Program-made: the position numbers and the translations under genes
Notes under the pieces: model-generated
Databases searched by the model: none
Told to the model about the DNA's origin: nothing
Seen by the model: only the letters and a program-made list of their open reading frames with translations
Assembly (NCBI RefSeq): GCF_014841125.1
Contig: NZ_JACYTQ010000003.1
Location: 124,001 to 188,000 of the forward strand
DNA length: 64,000 nt
Origin: Echinicola arenosa
GTDB lineage: Bacteria; Bacteroidota; Bacteroidia; Cytophagales; Cyclobacteriaceae
Reading direction: 5' to 3'
Shown: piece by piece, positions 1-8,186 of the stretch
Layout of the letters: each line of letters opens with the position of its first letter
How positions within the stretch are numbered: the first letter of the stretch is position 1

Positions 1-69
1 GCCAGAGCCAATGACAATGACATCGTAGTGACTTTTTAACTCGGTTATAGGTCTAGAGAGCTTTTTCAT
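1..69 (-). CDS. FAD-dependent oxidoreductase, GMC/cholesterol-oxidase-like (N-terminus only)
   Basis: Only the first 23 codons lie in the window; the gene runs off the left edge. They encode a short basic leader followed by DVIVIGSG, the beginning of a Rossmann dinucleotide fold with the GxG of an FAD-binding motif. Such a start is typical of GMC-type oxidoreductases, including cholesterol-oxidase-like enzymes, but the family cannot be fixed from 23 residues. The start codon at 69 lies inside the end of the preceding metallophosphoesterase gene (stop at 53-55), so the two are translationally coupled and this is the last visible gene of the minus-strand operon beginning at 6400. That context, with its lipase, patatin and decarboxylase-like genes, is why a sterol or lipid substrate is suggested. 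Confidence 0.6.
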   Translation of the reverse strand, partial: MKKLSRPITELKSHYDVIVIGSG

Positions 70-1759
70 GACGGATAATGATTGGGTTTTCGATTAATTC
101 ATATTGTATGGGACTACCTTTGAAAGTGGTTTGGTCTTTATCATCAGCATTGATAACTGTTTCTTGCCAGTCCTTGACCACCGCTTTGACACCAAAAGGA
201 TAGATGGTCATTGCTTCTGCATTGATATGGATTCTGAGAAAGTTCTTATAGCCTTCATGCCTAAAAGAACTTGATCCTTCGGTAATGTGGTTATCTAAAA
301 AGTTGACGCTTATAAAAAGGTATATTCCAAAAATAACGGCACTGGTAATTCCTGAGATAATGATCAGCATACTAAAATAAATGACCAGATACTGCCAGCT
401 ATCATCCATCAAATTGAACAGTATGGATGTGATGTAGAGCATAAAATAAAAATTCGCCACATGGAGTAATCCATGGAAAAATCCAGCGATGTAATTCCAA
501 TTTCCACTACCAGAACTGTTATCCGTAAATAGAATAATTCCGCCCCATAAGATAAGGTTAAATACGATGACCATGACCGGAATATGGATATCAAAATAAT
601 AGTCATTAATGCTGTCTGGATTCAAAAAGATACTTAGTGGGCTATCTTGGTTCTTATGAAGCATCAAGGCAGTAAGTCCATGGAACAGACCAAAAAAGGC
701 AATCATGGTCAGGCTGTAGATTGGAAAAACAAAGTTTTTTAATGCTAAAGATCTAGAATCATTTTTGGAAGGGAATGTGGCTTTCAAAGCGCCTGAACTT
801 CCATATCTAGGTGAAATGCTATCTTTTAAAATATGGGTGAGATGCATAAAAGCGCCACCGCCACCTGCGGTGATCAACTGTCTTATTTGTCCTTTTTCAT
901 CTTTTTCTTCATATCGGGCGTAATGGTGAAGGTCACCGGTAAGGATAGTACTGATTTGGATGTTTTCATTCTTCCCATTGTAGCAACCATCGGATTTACC
1001 CAAAAGGATGTTATTGATAAAGAATTCAAAACGGTTATGAGAGGAGTTTTTTTGATCAAAAGACCGGTAAACCCAGCTGGGTTCTGCTGTAGCGATTATG
1101 ATTTTGTCATTGGCCTGAATCTGGTGTTCAGCGATTTCACGAAAATACTGAATTTGGGGATAATCAATGTCTGAGTTGAGTTGAATATCCAATGCAATCA
1201 GCCAATAATTATGGGGCAGTTTTAAAGCAAAATAACTGCGACTTTGTTGGGTTCTCCAGTTACCTAAGGATCTTTTTTGACAGAAAATCCTCAAAAAGTT
1301 GGTCAATCCATCATACCAGTCATGATTTCCTGGAATGGCAAACAGGTCTGGTGGATTAGGATCATTGTCCTGCTTTGGAAATGCGGCATGATAAGGTCCT
1401 TGAAGCCTGTTTCGGTATTCTTCCAATTCAGGAGTAGGGTACACCTCATCCCCACCCATGACCAAAATATCACCTCTTTTGATAGGAGAACCATTTACAT
1501 CTAGGTTTTCTTTGGCCAATAAACTGGCCATGGTGTAAGTGGGGTCAAAACCATCTCCTAGGTCTGAGATATAATCAATCCAGATTTCATTTTTTTCGGA
1601 ATAGTCATATTGGTCTGGATTATCTTTGTCCAGCGCAGCTTGAATTTCCCTTTTGTCTGCAAAATTCCCAAAAATCCCAGAAATGATGGTTTTCATTCCG
1701 GTAAAGGCTAGTTGTTTGGGGTCATACCAGTTGACCATTTTTTTACGACTAAATTCCAT
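53..1759 (-). CDS. Membrane-anchored calcineurin-like metallophosphoesterase
   Basis: The N-terminal half carries the metal-ligand blocks of the calcineurin-like phosphoesterase fold in order: a D-x-G-D-G-F-D segment, GGDEVYPTP, GNHDWYDG and TGDLHHYARYE. These bind a two-metal centre that hydrolyses phosphomono- or diesters. The C-terminal half has about four hydrophobic segments and then a soluble tail, so the catalytic domain is probably membrane-tethered. A longer frame opens at 1816, but the ATG at 1759 is preferred because it overlaps the patatin stop by only about 11 bases, like the neighbouring junctions; a further ATG lies at 1738. Substrate unknown. Its place between patatin and flavin oxidoreductase genes suggests lipid phosphoesters, which is inference. 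Confidence 0.75.
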   Translation of the reverse strand: MEFSRKKMVNWYDPKQLAFTGMKTIISGIFGNFADKREIQAALDKDNPDQYDYSEKNEIWIDYISDLGDGFDPTYTMASLLAKENLDVNGSPIKRGDILVMGGDEVYPTPELEEYRNRLQGPYHAAFPKQDNDPNPPDLFAIPGNHDWYDGLTNFLRIFCQKRSLGNWRTQQSRSYFALKLPHNYWLIALDIQLNSDIDYPQIQYFREIAEHQIQANDKIIIATAEPSWVYRSFDQKNSSHNRFEFFINNILLGKSDGCYNGKNENIQISTILTGDLHHYARYEEKDEKGQIRQLITAGGGGAFMHLTHILKDSISPRYGSSGALKATFPSKNDSRSLALKNFVFPIYSLTMIAFFGLFHGLTALMLHKNQDSPLSIFLNPDSINDYYFDIHIPVMVIVFNLILWGGIILFTDNSSGSGNWNYIAGFFHGLLHVANFYFMLYITSILFNLMDDSWQYLVIYFSMLIIISGITSAVIFGIYLFISVNFLDNHITEGSSSFRHEGYKNFLRIHINAEAMTIYPFGVKAVVKDWQETVINADDKDQTTFKGSPIQYELIENPIIIRHEKAL

Positions 1760-3164
1760 AAGCGACAAAATCTTTGAACATGTTGAATTTTCCTTTGATA
1801 CCTGTACCTGATCCACTGACAGTGGTCAAACTGGTAAAGTACCATGATTTTAATCTGTTGGATAGAGACTGGTACAATGTCCCTTCAAGGGCTACTTTTC
1901 CTTTCTGGTCAATTATTTGAATAGAAATACTTTTAAAGCCCAAACCAAAAATAATTTCCCATGGACCACTTAGTTTTTGTTTTGTGGTTAGAGTGTGGGT
2001 TTCTCCATTTTTAAGGAAGCTCCCTTTGATGATTTGATAAGGAATCTTGTTTTCTTTTTCAATAGAAATTTGGTGATCAAACAAGGCTGTTTCCTTTAGA
2101 TGACCCTCTATGGCAATACTAGAATAACTTTCCACAATTTCCTGTTCATCACTGAACTTGGAATAACGATGATAAACAAAATATTGAGAGGGGACTTTGT
2201 CTGTACCTAAAGTCAGCCCTCCTTCATAAACTCCTCTAAAACTCAAAGTTTTGGAAGGTTCCGAGCAGCTAGTGGCTGTATGATCCAAATTCTCACCATT
2301 GTCATTCTTGCTCAGCAAGTATTCCTTAGCATGTTTATAGCCCATATTGATCAGTTCGCGGGCATTGACCTTATTAAAAAAGAAATCCGGGTCCAAGGGC
2401 AGTGGAATAGGAGATTTGATCACATAGAGCTTGGTAGGTTTTCTTTCGGGATGCAATTGGTCAAACATTTTGATTTGTTTATACTCTTCCAATAATCCAC
2501 CATTCGCACTCATCTCAATCATATGGACATATTGATGAAATGCACCAGAAAGGTAAGTAGGGGTATTGCCAATAGCCCACACCAACCAGATTTCTTCAGC
2601 ACCTTGGTTTACTGCTTCCATCAGATTGGCATCTTTGATCCAGACAGCGTCAGAGTACCAGTTGTTGTCTATTTTAAGGGCAGGCATAAATATGGGCAAA
2701 GAAACTCCGGCAATTAAATGTTCCTCTTTTGCGAGAGCGCATGGTATAGCTTCAATGGATTTCTGCGAAAAATTACAAACATTGAAAGTAGCATTGGCAT
2801 GAGCTCCAGATTGGATCTGTTGGATGTCTATTCCCAAGTGTGGAAAAACTTTGTCTCTAATATTGTCCGCATCGGCATAGCCCTGCATTTTTAATGGCTT
2901 AAGGTAATTTTTAGCTCTTCTTCCTGATATAAAATGAGTCAGTTTTAGGGTTCTCCAATTTTCAGCCATTGATTTAGGTTTGAGGCCACTTGCTAGCATT
3001 CCTATATTGAAAATACCCCCTGATGTTCCATCCACATGAAAAAATTCTAAACCAGCTTCCTCCAAAGCCATGATTACTCCAGCCTGATAAGCTACTCTCA
3101 TGCCACCGCCGGCCAGCACCAGTGACCTTTTGATACCGCTATTTGAACCTGGCCTAGTAAACAT
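1749..3164 (-). CDS. Patatin-like phospholipase
   Basis: The N-terminal region has the patatin oxyanion-hole motif LAGGGMRVAYQAG and the nucleophile elbow GTSGG (GxSxG), together giving a Ser-Asp dyad lipid acyl hydrolase. The usual Asp-Gly motif is replaced by a segment reading WYSDAVWIKDANL, in which one Asp may serve as the dyad partner; I cannot tell which. About 180 residues after the patatin core have no family I recognise. There is no signal peptide, so it is probably cytoplasmic or membrane-peripheral. The start overlaps the upstream membrane-protein stop by about 11 bases and the end overlaps the metallophosphoesterase start, so it sits in the middle of a coupled operon. Confidence 0.8.
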   Translation of the reverse strand: MFTRPGSNSGIKRSLVLAGGGMRVAYQAGVIMALEEAGLEFFHVDGTSGGIFNIGMLASGLKPKSMAENWRTLKLTHFISGRRAKNYLKPLKMQGYADADNIRDKVFPHLGIDIQQIQSGAHANATFNVCNFSQKSIEAIPCALAKEEHLIAGVSLPIFMPALKIDNNWYSDAVWIKDANLMEAVNQGAEEIWLVWAIGNTPTYLSGAFHQYVHMIEMSANGGLLEEYKQIKMFDQLHPERKPTKLYVIKSPIPLPLDPDFFFNKVNARELINMGYKHAKEYLLSKNDNGENLDHTATSCSEPSKTLSFRGVYEGGLTLGTDKVPSQYFVYHRYSKFSDEQEIVESYSSIAIEGHLKETALFDHQISIEKENKIPYQIIKGSFLKNGETHTLTTKQKLSGPWEIIFGLGFKSISIQIIDQKGKVALEGTLYQSLSNRLKSWYFTSLTTVSGSGTGIKGKFNMFKDFVAYGI

Positions 3165-3570
3165 GGCTAATAAGCTTTGGTTTGGTATATTTATATATCA
3201 ACCTCCAACCAATGGCCTCATAGATCAAGAAAAACTTGGTCAACAAACCATGTGTACCATCAAAAAGCCAGGAAAATACCCTAGCCATAATCCCCATTCC
3301 CATTATGAGTAAAAAGAGGGTGTTAAAAATTTTATACTGAAAAATATCCTTAAGGAAATACAAGCTAAATAGGCCAAAACCTAACTCCAAAGCCCTTAAA
3401 AATCGGTATTGACTGAGCAGATTGATACGTTTAAAGTCATTGAGTTGGTTTACATCCATGGAAAACAAGAAGCTAAAATCCCAACTTGGATAAATAAAAG
3501 CTCCCCGAAAACCAGCAAGGACCACAAGCCCCACATAAGTATAAAAGAAAAAGTAGCTGAGGTTTCTCAT
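3154..3570 (-). CDS. Small integral membrane protein, DUF4345-like
   Basis: A 138-residue protein with about four hydrophobic segments and a short basic C-terminus. A motif reading ARVFSWLFDG in the third segment resembles a conserved R-x-x-S-x-x-x-D-G of DUF4345-type four-helix membrane proteins, but the assignment is tentative. No catalytic residues are evident. The gene overlaps the preceding one by four bases and the following patatin gene by about eleven, so the three should be made together. A role in presenting or binding a membrane lipid for the operon enzymes is possible but unproven. Confidence 0.6.
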   Translation of the reverse strand: MRNLSYFFFYTYVGLVVLAGFRGAFIYPSWDFSFLFSMDVNQLNDFKRINLLSQYRFLRALELGFGLFSLYFLKDIFQYKIFNTLFLLIMGMGIMARVFSWLFDGTHGLLTKFFLIYEAIGWRLIYKYTKPKLISHVY

Positions 3571-3944
3571 GGTTTTTGTAGGGTTGTTAAGTAATATAAA
3601 AACAAGCCAGCCGAAAATAAATCAAAGACAGCTACTCCCATGGCCATCCAAGAGAACAACCCATTGAAAACGCCAAGTGTAACGGCGATAAAAGCGCCTA
3701 GTTTTTGCATGGCACACCAAAAAACAGCTGTTTTGGAAGTATGGGTTTGGTAAACTGTATGCACCATTAAACTTCCGAACAAGGCCATAAACATTCCGAT
3801 AATGCCAAATAAATGTTTGGTGGAATCACTGATTTCCGCACCAATGATCTTAAGGACCATTTCCGGCATAATCATTTGAGTGACACCAGAAATGATTGTG
3901 ATAATTGATATTCCTATAACAATAAAAGTGAGGTTCTTTTTCAT
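3567..3944 (-). CDS. Small four-helix membrane protein of unknown function
   Basis: A 125-residue, very hydrophobic protein with four predicted membrane spans and almost no soluble part. The N-terminus, MKKNLTFIVIGISIITIISG, looks like a signal anchor. I do not recognise a family with confidence; length and topology resemble the next protein, and the pair could be distant relatives or subunits of one membrane complex. It overlaps the downstream membrane-protein gene by four bases and follows the upstream one by 27 bases. Confidence 0.55.
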   Translation of the reverse strand: MKKNLTFIVIGISIITIISGVTQMIMPEMVLKIIGAEISDSTKHLFGIIGMFMALFGSLMVHTVYQTHTSKTAVFWCAMQKLGAFIAVTLGVFNGLFSWMAMGVAVFDLFSAGLFLYYLTTLQKP

Positions 3945-3971
3945 AGTGGGATGTAGGTTAATAGCAGGAGC

Positions 3972-4472
3972 TTAGGTTTGGTTTTTCGAATAGCGGGGTT
4001 TGGCTTTTGCAATAAAGAAATACATCGTCACACCCCACATAATCGAAAGAATAATCCATCTTAAATCATTGAGATACATCCACTCTTGCAAGAGTTCTTG
4101 AAGCCTTGCTTCATCAGTGACACCATCGATAAACTCATTGTTGATCGTCTCAATATATGCCTGTTGGATGACGACCGGTATCAGTAGACCCGGTGCCCAT
4201 AAAATAGGAACCCATTTGAGTTTGGTTTTCCATTCAGTGATCAGCATGATCACAATGGCAACAGCCATAATGGGAATTGTAATAAAAAAGAACTTGGTGG
4301 CCAGGGTAGTTTGGGGAATGATGGCATCGTAATAGTTTTCCAAATTCAAAGTGGAAGGGTAATTCGGAAACCAAAAAAGGTGTAATGACCAAAACATGCC
4401 TAAGTAAATGGAGGAACAGAAAAATATATAGGCGTTGTTAATGTCTACTAGCGTTTGTTTTAATGGGCTCAT
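3972..4472 (-). CDS. Integral membrane protein, possibly DUF1772-like
   Basis: A 166-residue protein with four hydrophobic segments, an acidic loop near residues 115-130, and a segment reading MYLNDLRWIILSIMW before the last helix. An N-x-x-R-W element at that position recalls DUF1772/anthrone-oxygenase-like membrane proteins, but this is only a resemblance. It lies 18 bases after the decarboxylase-family gene and 27 bases before the next membrane protein, inside the same operon. If it were DUF1772-like it could contribute an oxidative step. That is speculation from fold and neighbours. Confidence 0.5.
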   Translation of the reverse strand: MSPLKQTLVDINNAYIFFCSSIYLGMFWSLHLFWFPNYPSTLNLENYYDAIIPQTTLATKFFFITIPIMAVAIVIMLITEWKTKLKWVPILWAPGLLIPVVIQQAYIETINNEFIDGVTDEARLQELLQEWMYLNDLRWIILSIMWGVTMYFFIAKAKPRYSKNQT

Positions 4473-4490
4473 GGCAAGAAAGTTTAGGAA

Positions 4491-5375
4491 TTAAATTTTG
4501 TATTGATGGTAATCTGTGATGGAGGGAGGCGCCAACCAGTCTTCGGACAATCCAAGGTCAACTACCGACTCTAATCCCTCTGGCATTTGGGAGGGCGGTT
4601 GGTCATAGGTCATAAACCAACATTCAAAATGGTCATCCAAAACACCATTGGCTTCAGGCATGTACATCGTAAAGAATGGATCAGGATTAATATCTATCTC
4701 TCGTAAAAAAGAGACATTGGGATGATCGCCGATATAGAGGTTAGCTTTGGCTTTGCCAAAAAAGTTTACTCCTGCTTTGGTATTGAAATAGATATAGGAG
4801 GCCATCAGCATGTTCCTAAATCGACAATAATTAGTGGTTCCAATTTTCAGACTAAAAGAAGGCGAACTTGGACGATCCATTTCAATTCGGAACACAAACT
4901 GTCCATCCTTCTCATATTGGGAACTGACTTGTTCCTCACTGACCTTGAAATCCAAGTTTGCTTTATGCTTGGGCATTCCCCAGATTCCTTTGCCACCTTT
5001 TACAGAAACTTCGGAGCTTACAGGCAAATCCAATATGTATTGGCCTGTACCATAGGTTTTCATCATCATGGCATTAAGGATTTTAGGGGCAGGCTTGGCG
5101 CCATGAGTGCAGCCGATGGCTATGCTGTATTCGATGTATTTTCCAATGCTGGTATCCAAGTAGTTGATCACGGTAATCAAGAGGGCTGCACGTCCATTGG
5201 GCAATTTTAACGCATGGACTTCATCTCCAGGTAATAGGGCATTGGCCTTTTCCCAATCACAGCTAAAACCGACCATCAAGGCTGGTGACTTTTTGGCATT
5301 GACTGGCATTTGGTACGGGATTCCATCAACTAGCGCATATTTACCAGCATAACGTTTGATTCTTTTTGGAGGCAT
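4491..5375 (-). CDS. Acetoacetate decarboxylase family protein
   Basis: A 294-residue soluble protein. The segment GKGIWGMPKHKANLDF fits the ADC-family motif around the Schiff-base lysine (classically P-K-K after an aromatic-Gly pair); the lysine of MPK would be the catalytic one. Upstream, YSIAIGCTHGAKPAP resembles the family beta strand leading to the active site. The family includes acetoacetate decarboxylases and many proteins with other chemistry on acyl or keto substrates, so the reaction is not fixed. It starts 11 bases after the alpha/beta hydrolase gene. Placed among lipid enzymes, it may act on a keto acid released from a lipid or sterol side chain. Confidence 0.75.
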   Translation of the reverse strand: MPPKRIKRYAGKYALVDGIPYQMPVNAKKSPALMVGFSCDWEKANALLPGDEVHALKLPNGRAALLITVINYLDTSIGKYIEYSIAIGCTHGAKPAPKILNAMMMKTYGTGQYILDLPVSSEVSVKGGKGIWGMPKHKANLDFKVSEEQVSSQYEKDGQFVFRIEMDRPSSPSFSLKIGTTNYCRFRNMLMASYIYFNTKAGVNFFGKAKANLYIGDHPNVSFLREIDINPDPFFTMYMPEANGVLDDHFECWFMTYDQPPSQMPEGLESVVDLGLSEDWLAPPSITDYHQYKI

Positions 5376-5386
5376 GATTCAAAAAT

Positions 5387-6400
5387 TTAGTTTTTGTTCA
5401 ATTCATCGATCATCAGTGGGAAAACATCTTTATTGGAAGTTTTACCCAAAAAAACATCCAGATGGCTATAGTCATCCAGCAAGTATAACTTATGTTTACC
5501 TGGCTGACATTTTTCCAGGTAATCAAAAGTGGCCTGTTGGCTTTGAGGCAAAAAGCAAAGGTTTCTGATTCCTCCAAACAAAACAATCCTTGGTGAAAAT
5601 TGGTGATGTTGAGGTGCGTAGGTGCTGATCCCTGGTTCATTAGGAACCAAAACCCCTTGCTTAATGCACTGGCCAATGTGTTCGAAAAAGGAAATCGGCA
5701 CTTCGGCAAACTCTTCTTCAATCCATTTCATGGTTTTCTCATCCAGGTTTTCCAGAAGCCAAAGTGCCGGAAAGCCTGATCCATAGGTAAAACTGACAAA
5801 TTTCCCCACCTTGGTGTCTTTTTCAGGATGGGTCAATAAGACCATCAAGCGCATTAGCTTTGACTTAAAGTCAGGAGCAACATTGCCCCATTTGGGGCTA
5901 ATGTATTCAAAGAACCTACTGACAATCGGTACCAAAAATCTGGACTTAAAAACAGAAAATCTAGGGACAATAGGGTGTAAGGAAACAGCATTGCTGATGA
6001 TAGTGGTCACTTCTGGTACTAATCCCAAAACTACCGAAATCATAAAGCTAGTGCTTCCTTGACAGTGTATAATGGCTTTTATTTCCGATGCTCCTGACAA
6101 TTCCAGTACTTTTTTTACAGCGGCAGGATGATCGAATTTAGCCACTTGATCCAAGTCCCATTTATTGGGTGGGAACTCAATACTCCCTCTCCAATTTTCC
6201 AGCCATACATCATAGCCTTCCTTGGCCAAAGTTTCTACCAGGTTCATTTCGGTGGGAGGGCAGAAAATATCAGCTCTTACACCAGCGCCATGAACCAGCA
6301 AAACAGGGCATTTGGAAGGTTGATTTTGTAGGTAATGTTTTAAGTTGCATTTGAAACCATCCAAAGCTAAAAAATCTATTGTTTCAAAATTTGACTGCAT
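5387..6400 (-). CDS. Alpha/beta hydrolase
   Basis: A 337-residue alpha/beta hydrolase and the first gene of the leftward operon. It shows the oxyanion HG dipeptide in LLVHGAGVRADIF, a nucleophile elbow reading HCQGSTSF (G-x-S-like with Gln before Gly), and a C-terminal DDYSHLDVF segment supplying the probable catalytic His. The EGYDVWLENWRG strand after the first helix is typical of lipase and esterase members, and of hydrolase domains found with cholesterol-oxidase-like proteins. No signal peptide is present, so it is likely cytoplasmic. Substrate unknown; an ester or lipid is plausible from the neighbours. The AT-rich gap at 6401-6678 should contain its promoter. Confidence 0.8.
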   Translation of the reverse strand: MQSNFETIDFLALDGFKCNLKHYLQNQPSKCPVLLVHGAGVRADIFCPPTEMNLVETLAKEGYDVWLENWRGSIEFPPNKWDLDQVAKFDHPAAVKKVLELSGASEIKAIIHCQGSTSFMISVVLGLVPEVTTIISNAVSLHPIVPRFSVFKSRFLVPIVSRFFEYISPKWGNVAPDFKSKLMRLMVLLTHPEKDTKVGKFVSFTYGSGFPALWLLENLDEKTMKWIEEEFAEVPISFFEHIGQCIKQGVLVPNEPGISTYAPQHHQFSPRIVLFGGIRNLCFLPQSQQATFDYLEKCQPGKHKLYLLDDYSHLDVFLGKTSNKDVFPLMIDELNKN

Positions 6401-6678
6401 TTTATGCTTGTGTTTACATATAATTTAATATAAAAAAATGATATAATATTAATTTACCAAAAATATTATTGCAGGTATAATTAGAATTAGTAAAATGTTA
6501 TTTTGAATTAGAGTTCACTAACGTTTGAAATTTTCTGCTCTTAATTAACGCTATGTAATGTTTATAAATAGTTAAAAAAATATTAATATTTGTAAAATAA
6601 ATTCACCGTGACTTCAGATTCTAAAAGACTTATTCTTTCTTTGTTGAAATAGTAAATCATTATAATCTATAACTAAAT

Positions 6679-7614
6679 ATGAAAAGGTTTTTGGGCTTAT
6701 TGGGGTTCTTGTTTGTAGTTTCCTTAAATGCGCATGCACAGAAAACAAAGAAAGTATTGTTTATTGGTACAGATGGGACTCGTGGAGAGGTGTTGAGAAG
6801 TATTCCGACACCTAATCTTGATCTTTTGACAAAGAAGGCTATTTTCAGTTATGATGCGATCAATAATGGGATTACCATTAGTGGACCAGGTTGGAGCAAT
6901 TTGTTTACGGGTGTAGGGGAATCAAAGCATGGAGTAATCGATAATAGCTTTAAAAATAACCAACTTAGAGACCATCCTGACTTTCTTACGGTAATAAAGG
7001 AGCAGTTTTCTGACGCGCAAACGGCCGCATTCTACACTTGGATCCCGGTGGGGATTATTTTGGACAAGACGGATTTGAGGGTAGAGAAAAAATATTCCCA
7101 GAATGGAGATGCTTATGTTCACCAGGCTGCCATAGATTTTATAAAACATGAACCTGCGGATGCCACTGTAGTTTATTATGGTGATGTGGACATTGCAGGT
7201 CATGACCATGGTTTCTATGAAGATGTGCCTCAATATTATGAAGAAATTGTTCAGTTTGATAGGTATGTGGGTGATTTGATGGATGCGATAGCAGCTCGTA
7301 CAACAAGAAGTGAAGAGGAATGGTTGATACTATTAAGTACGGACCATGGAGGACACAAAACAGGGCACGGTGGAATCACTTTACAAGAAAGAAATATCTT
7401 CGTTATTGTAGCAGGAGATAATGTCACTAAAAGAGAAATCAAGCCCAAGCATCCAGGCGTATTGGAACAGGATGCTCCGCTAGCTTTGGAGGACTTAGCT
7501 AAATATGGCTATGACCAAGTGCCCACTCAGTTGGATATTGTGGCTACCATTTTTGATTTTCTCCAAATAGATTCAGAAAAGTACGGTTTGGAAGGGAAAT
7601 CACTTTTGAAGTAA
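6679..7614 (+). CDS. Secreted alkaline phosphatase superfamily hydrolase
   Basis: A signal peptide ending near NAHAQ precedes a 290-residue domain of the alkaline phosphatase/phosphodiesterase/sulfatase superfamily. Seen in order are the first metal Asp in LFIGTDGTRGE, the nucleophile region SGPGWSNLFTG (Ser/Thr type, so not a formylglycine sulfatase), DIAGHDHGF and STDHGGHKTGHGG, which provide the remaining His/Asp metal ligands. It is probably a periplasmic phosphodiesterase or phosphomonoesterase; the substrate cannot be read from the sequence. It is divergent from the lipid operon on its left and followed 47 bases later by a NUDIX gene that may be co-transcribed. Confidence 0.8.
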   Translation: MKRFLGLLGFLFVVSLNAHAQKTKKVLFIGTDGTRGEVLRSIPTPNLDLLTKKAIFSYDAINNGITISGPGWSNLFTGVGESKHGVIDNSFKNNQLRDHPDFLTVIKEQFSDAQTAAFYTWIPVGIILDKTDLRVEKKYSQNGDAYVHQAAIDFIKHEPADATVVYYGDVDIAGHDHGFYEDVPQYYEEIVQFDRYVGDLMDAIAARTTRSEEEWLILLSTDHGGHKTGHGGITLQERNIFVIVAGDNVTKREIKPKHPGVLEQDAPLALEDLAKYGYDQVPTQLDIVATIFDFLQIDSEKYGLEGKSLLK

Positions 7615-7661
7615 AGCTAATTTTACCTAATTAGGGGAAGTATCAAACATTTGAAAACTAT

Positions 7662-8090
7662 ATGTCCAATTCTATACCTGAGTGTTTTTATAGGATCAGT
7701 GTCAAAGCCCTAATTACAGATGAAACTGGAAGGTTTTTGCTAATTAAAGAGGATAATGGATTATGGGACTTGCCGGGAGGAGGTTTGGATCATGGAGAAA
7801 ACCCTCAGGAAGGAATTCGGCGCGAAATGATGGAGGAGATGGGCCTAGAACCATCAACAATAGCAGAAGAGCCAGAGTTCTTCTTTACCTGTATCAACCC
7901 AAAAGGCCAGTATATTGCCAACGTAGTTTACAGAGCAACTTTGCCTCATTTGGACTTTGTTCCTTCTTCGGAATGTGTAGAGGCCCAATTTTTTGGGCTT
8001 GATGACAATTTTGATAAAGGTAATATGTATCCCAATATTCCTGTTTTTGTTGAATTGTTTTCTAAGTCAAAAATCAAAAAGGATCAGTAA
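7662..8090 (+). CDS. NUDIX hydrolase
   Basis: A 142-residue single-domain protein. The Nudix box is complete at about residues 40-62: G-x5-E, seven residues, then REMMEEMGL, matching G-x5-E-x7-R-E-U-x-E-E-x-G-U. Enzymes of this family hydrolyse nucleoside diphosphates linked to another moiety; the specific substrate is not readable. It is cytoplasmic and has the usual length for the family. It lies 47 bases after the exported phosphatase-like gene on the same strand, with no terminator seen between them. Confidence 0.85.
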   Translation: MSNSIPECFYRISVKALITDETGRFLLIKEDNGLWDLPGGGLDHGENPQEGIRREMMEEMGLEPSTIAEEPEFFFTCINPKGQYIANVVYRATLPHLDFVPSSECVEAQFFGLDDNFDKGNMYPNIPVFVELFSKSKIKKDQ

Positions 8091-8186
8091 AAGAAAACCT
8101 CTTTCACTAATCCTTTAAGTTAATTAATTTTATTGGTTATAAATAATTGGTTTAGAATCATTTATAATGATCTTCTTTGAGTTTTT

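Noticed and set aside
833-1174. Plus-strand frame of 113 codons opposite the metallophosphoesterase
   Set aside because: It lies wholly within a well-supported gene on the other strand, has no recognisable domain and is a codon-bias shadow.
4722-5210. Plus-strand frame of 162 codons opposite the decarboxylase-family gene
   Set aside because: The reverse strand encodes a clear ADC-family protein with its lysine motif; the opposite frame lacks any motif.
6679-7614. Formylglycine sulfatase
   Set aside because: The nucleophile region reads SGPGWS, without the C/S-x-P-x-R sulfatase signature; it fits the phosphatase/phosphodiesterase branch.
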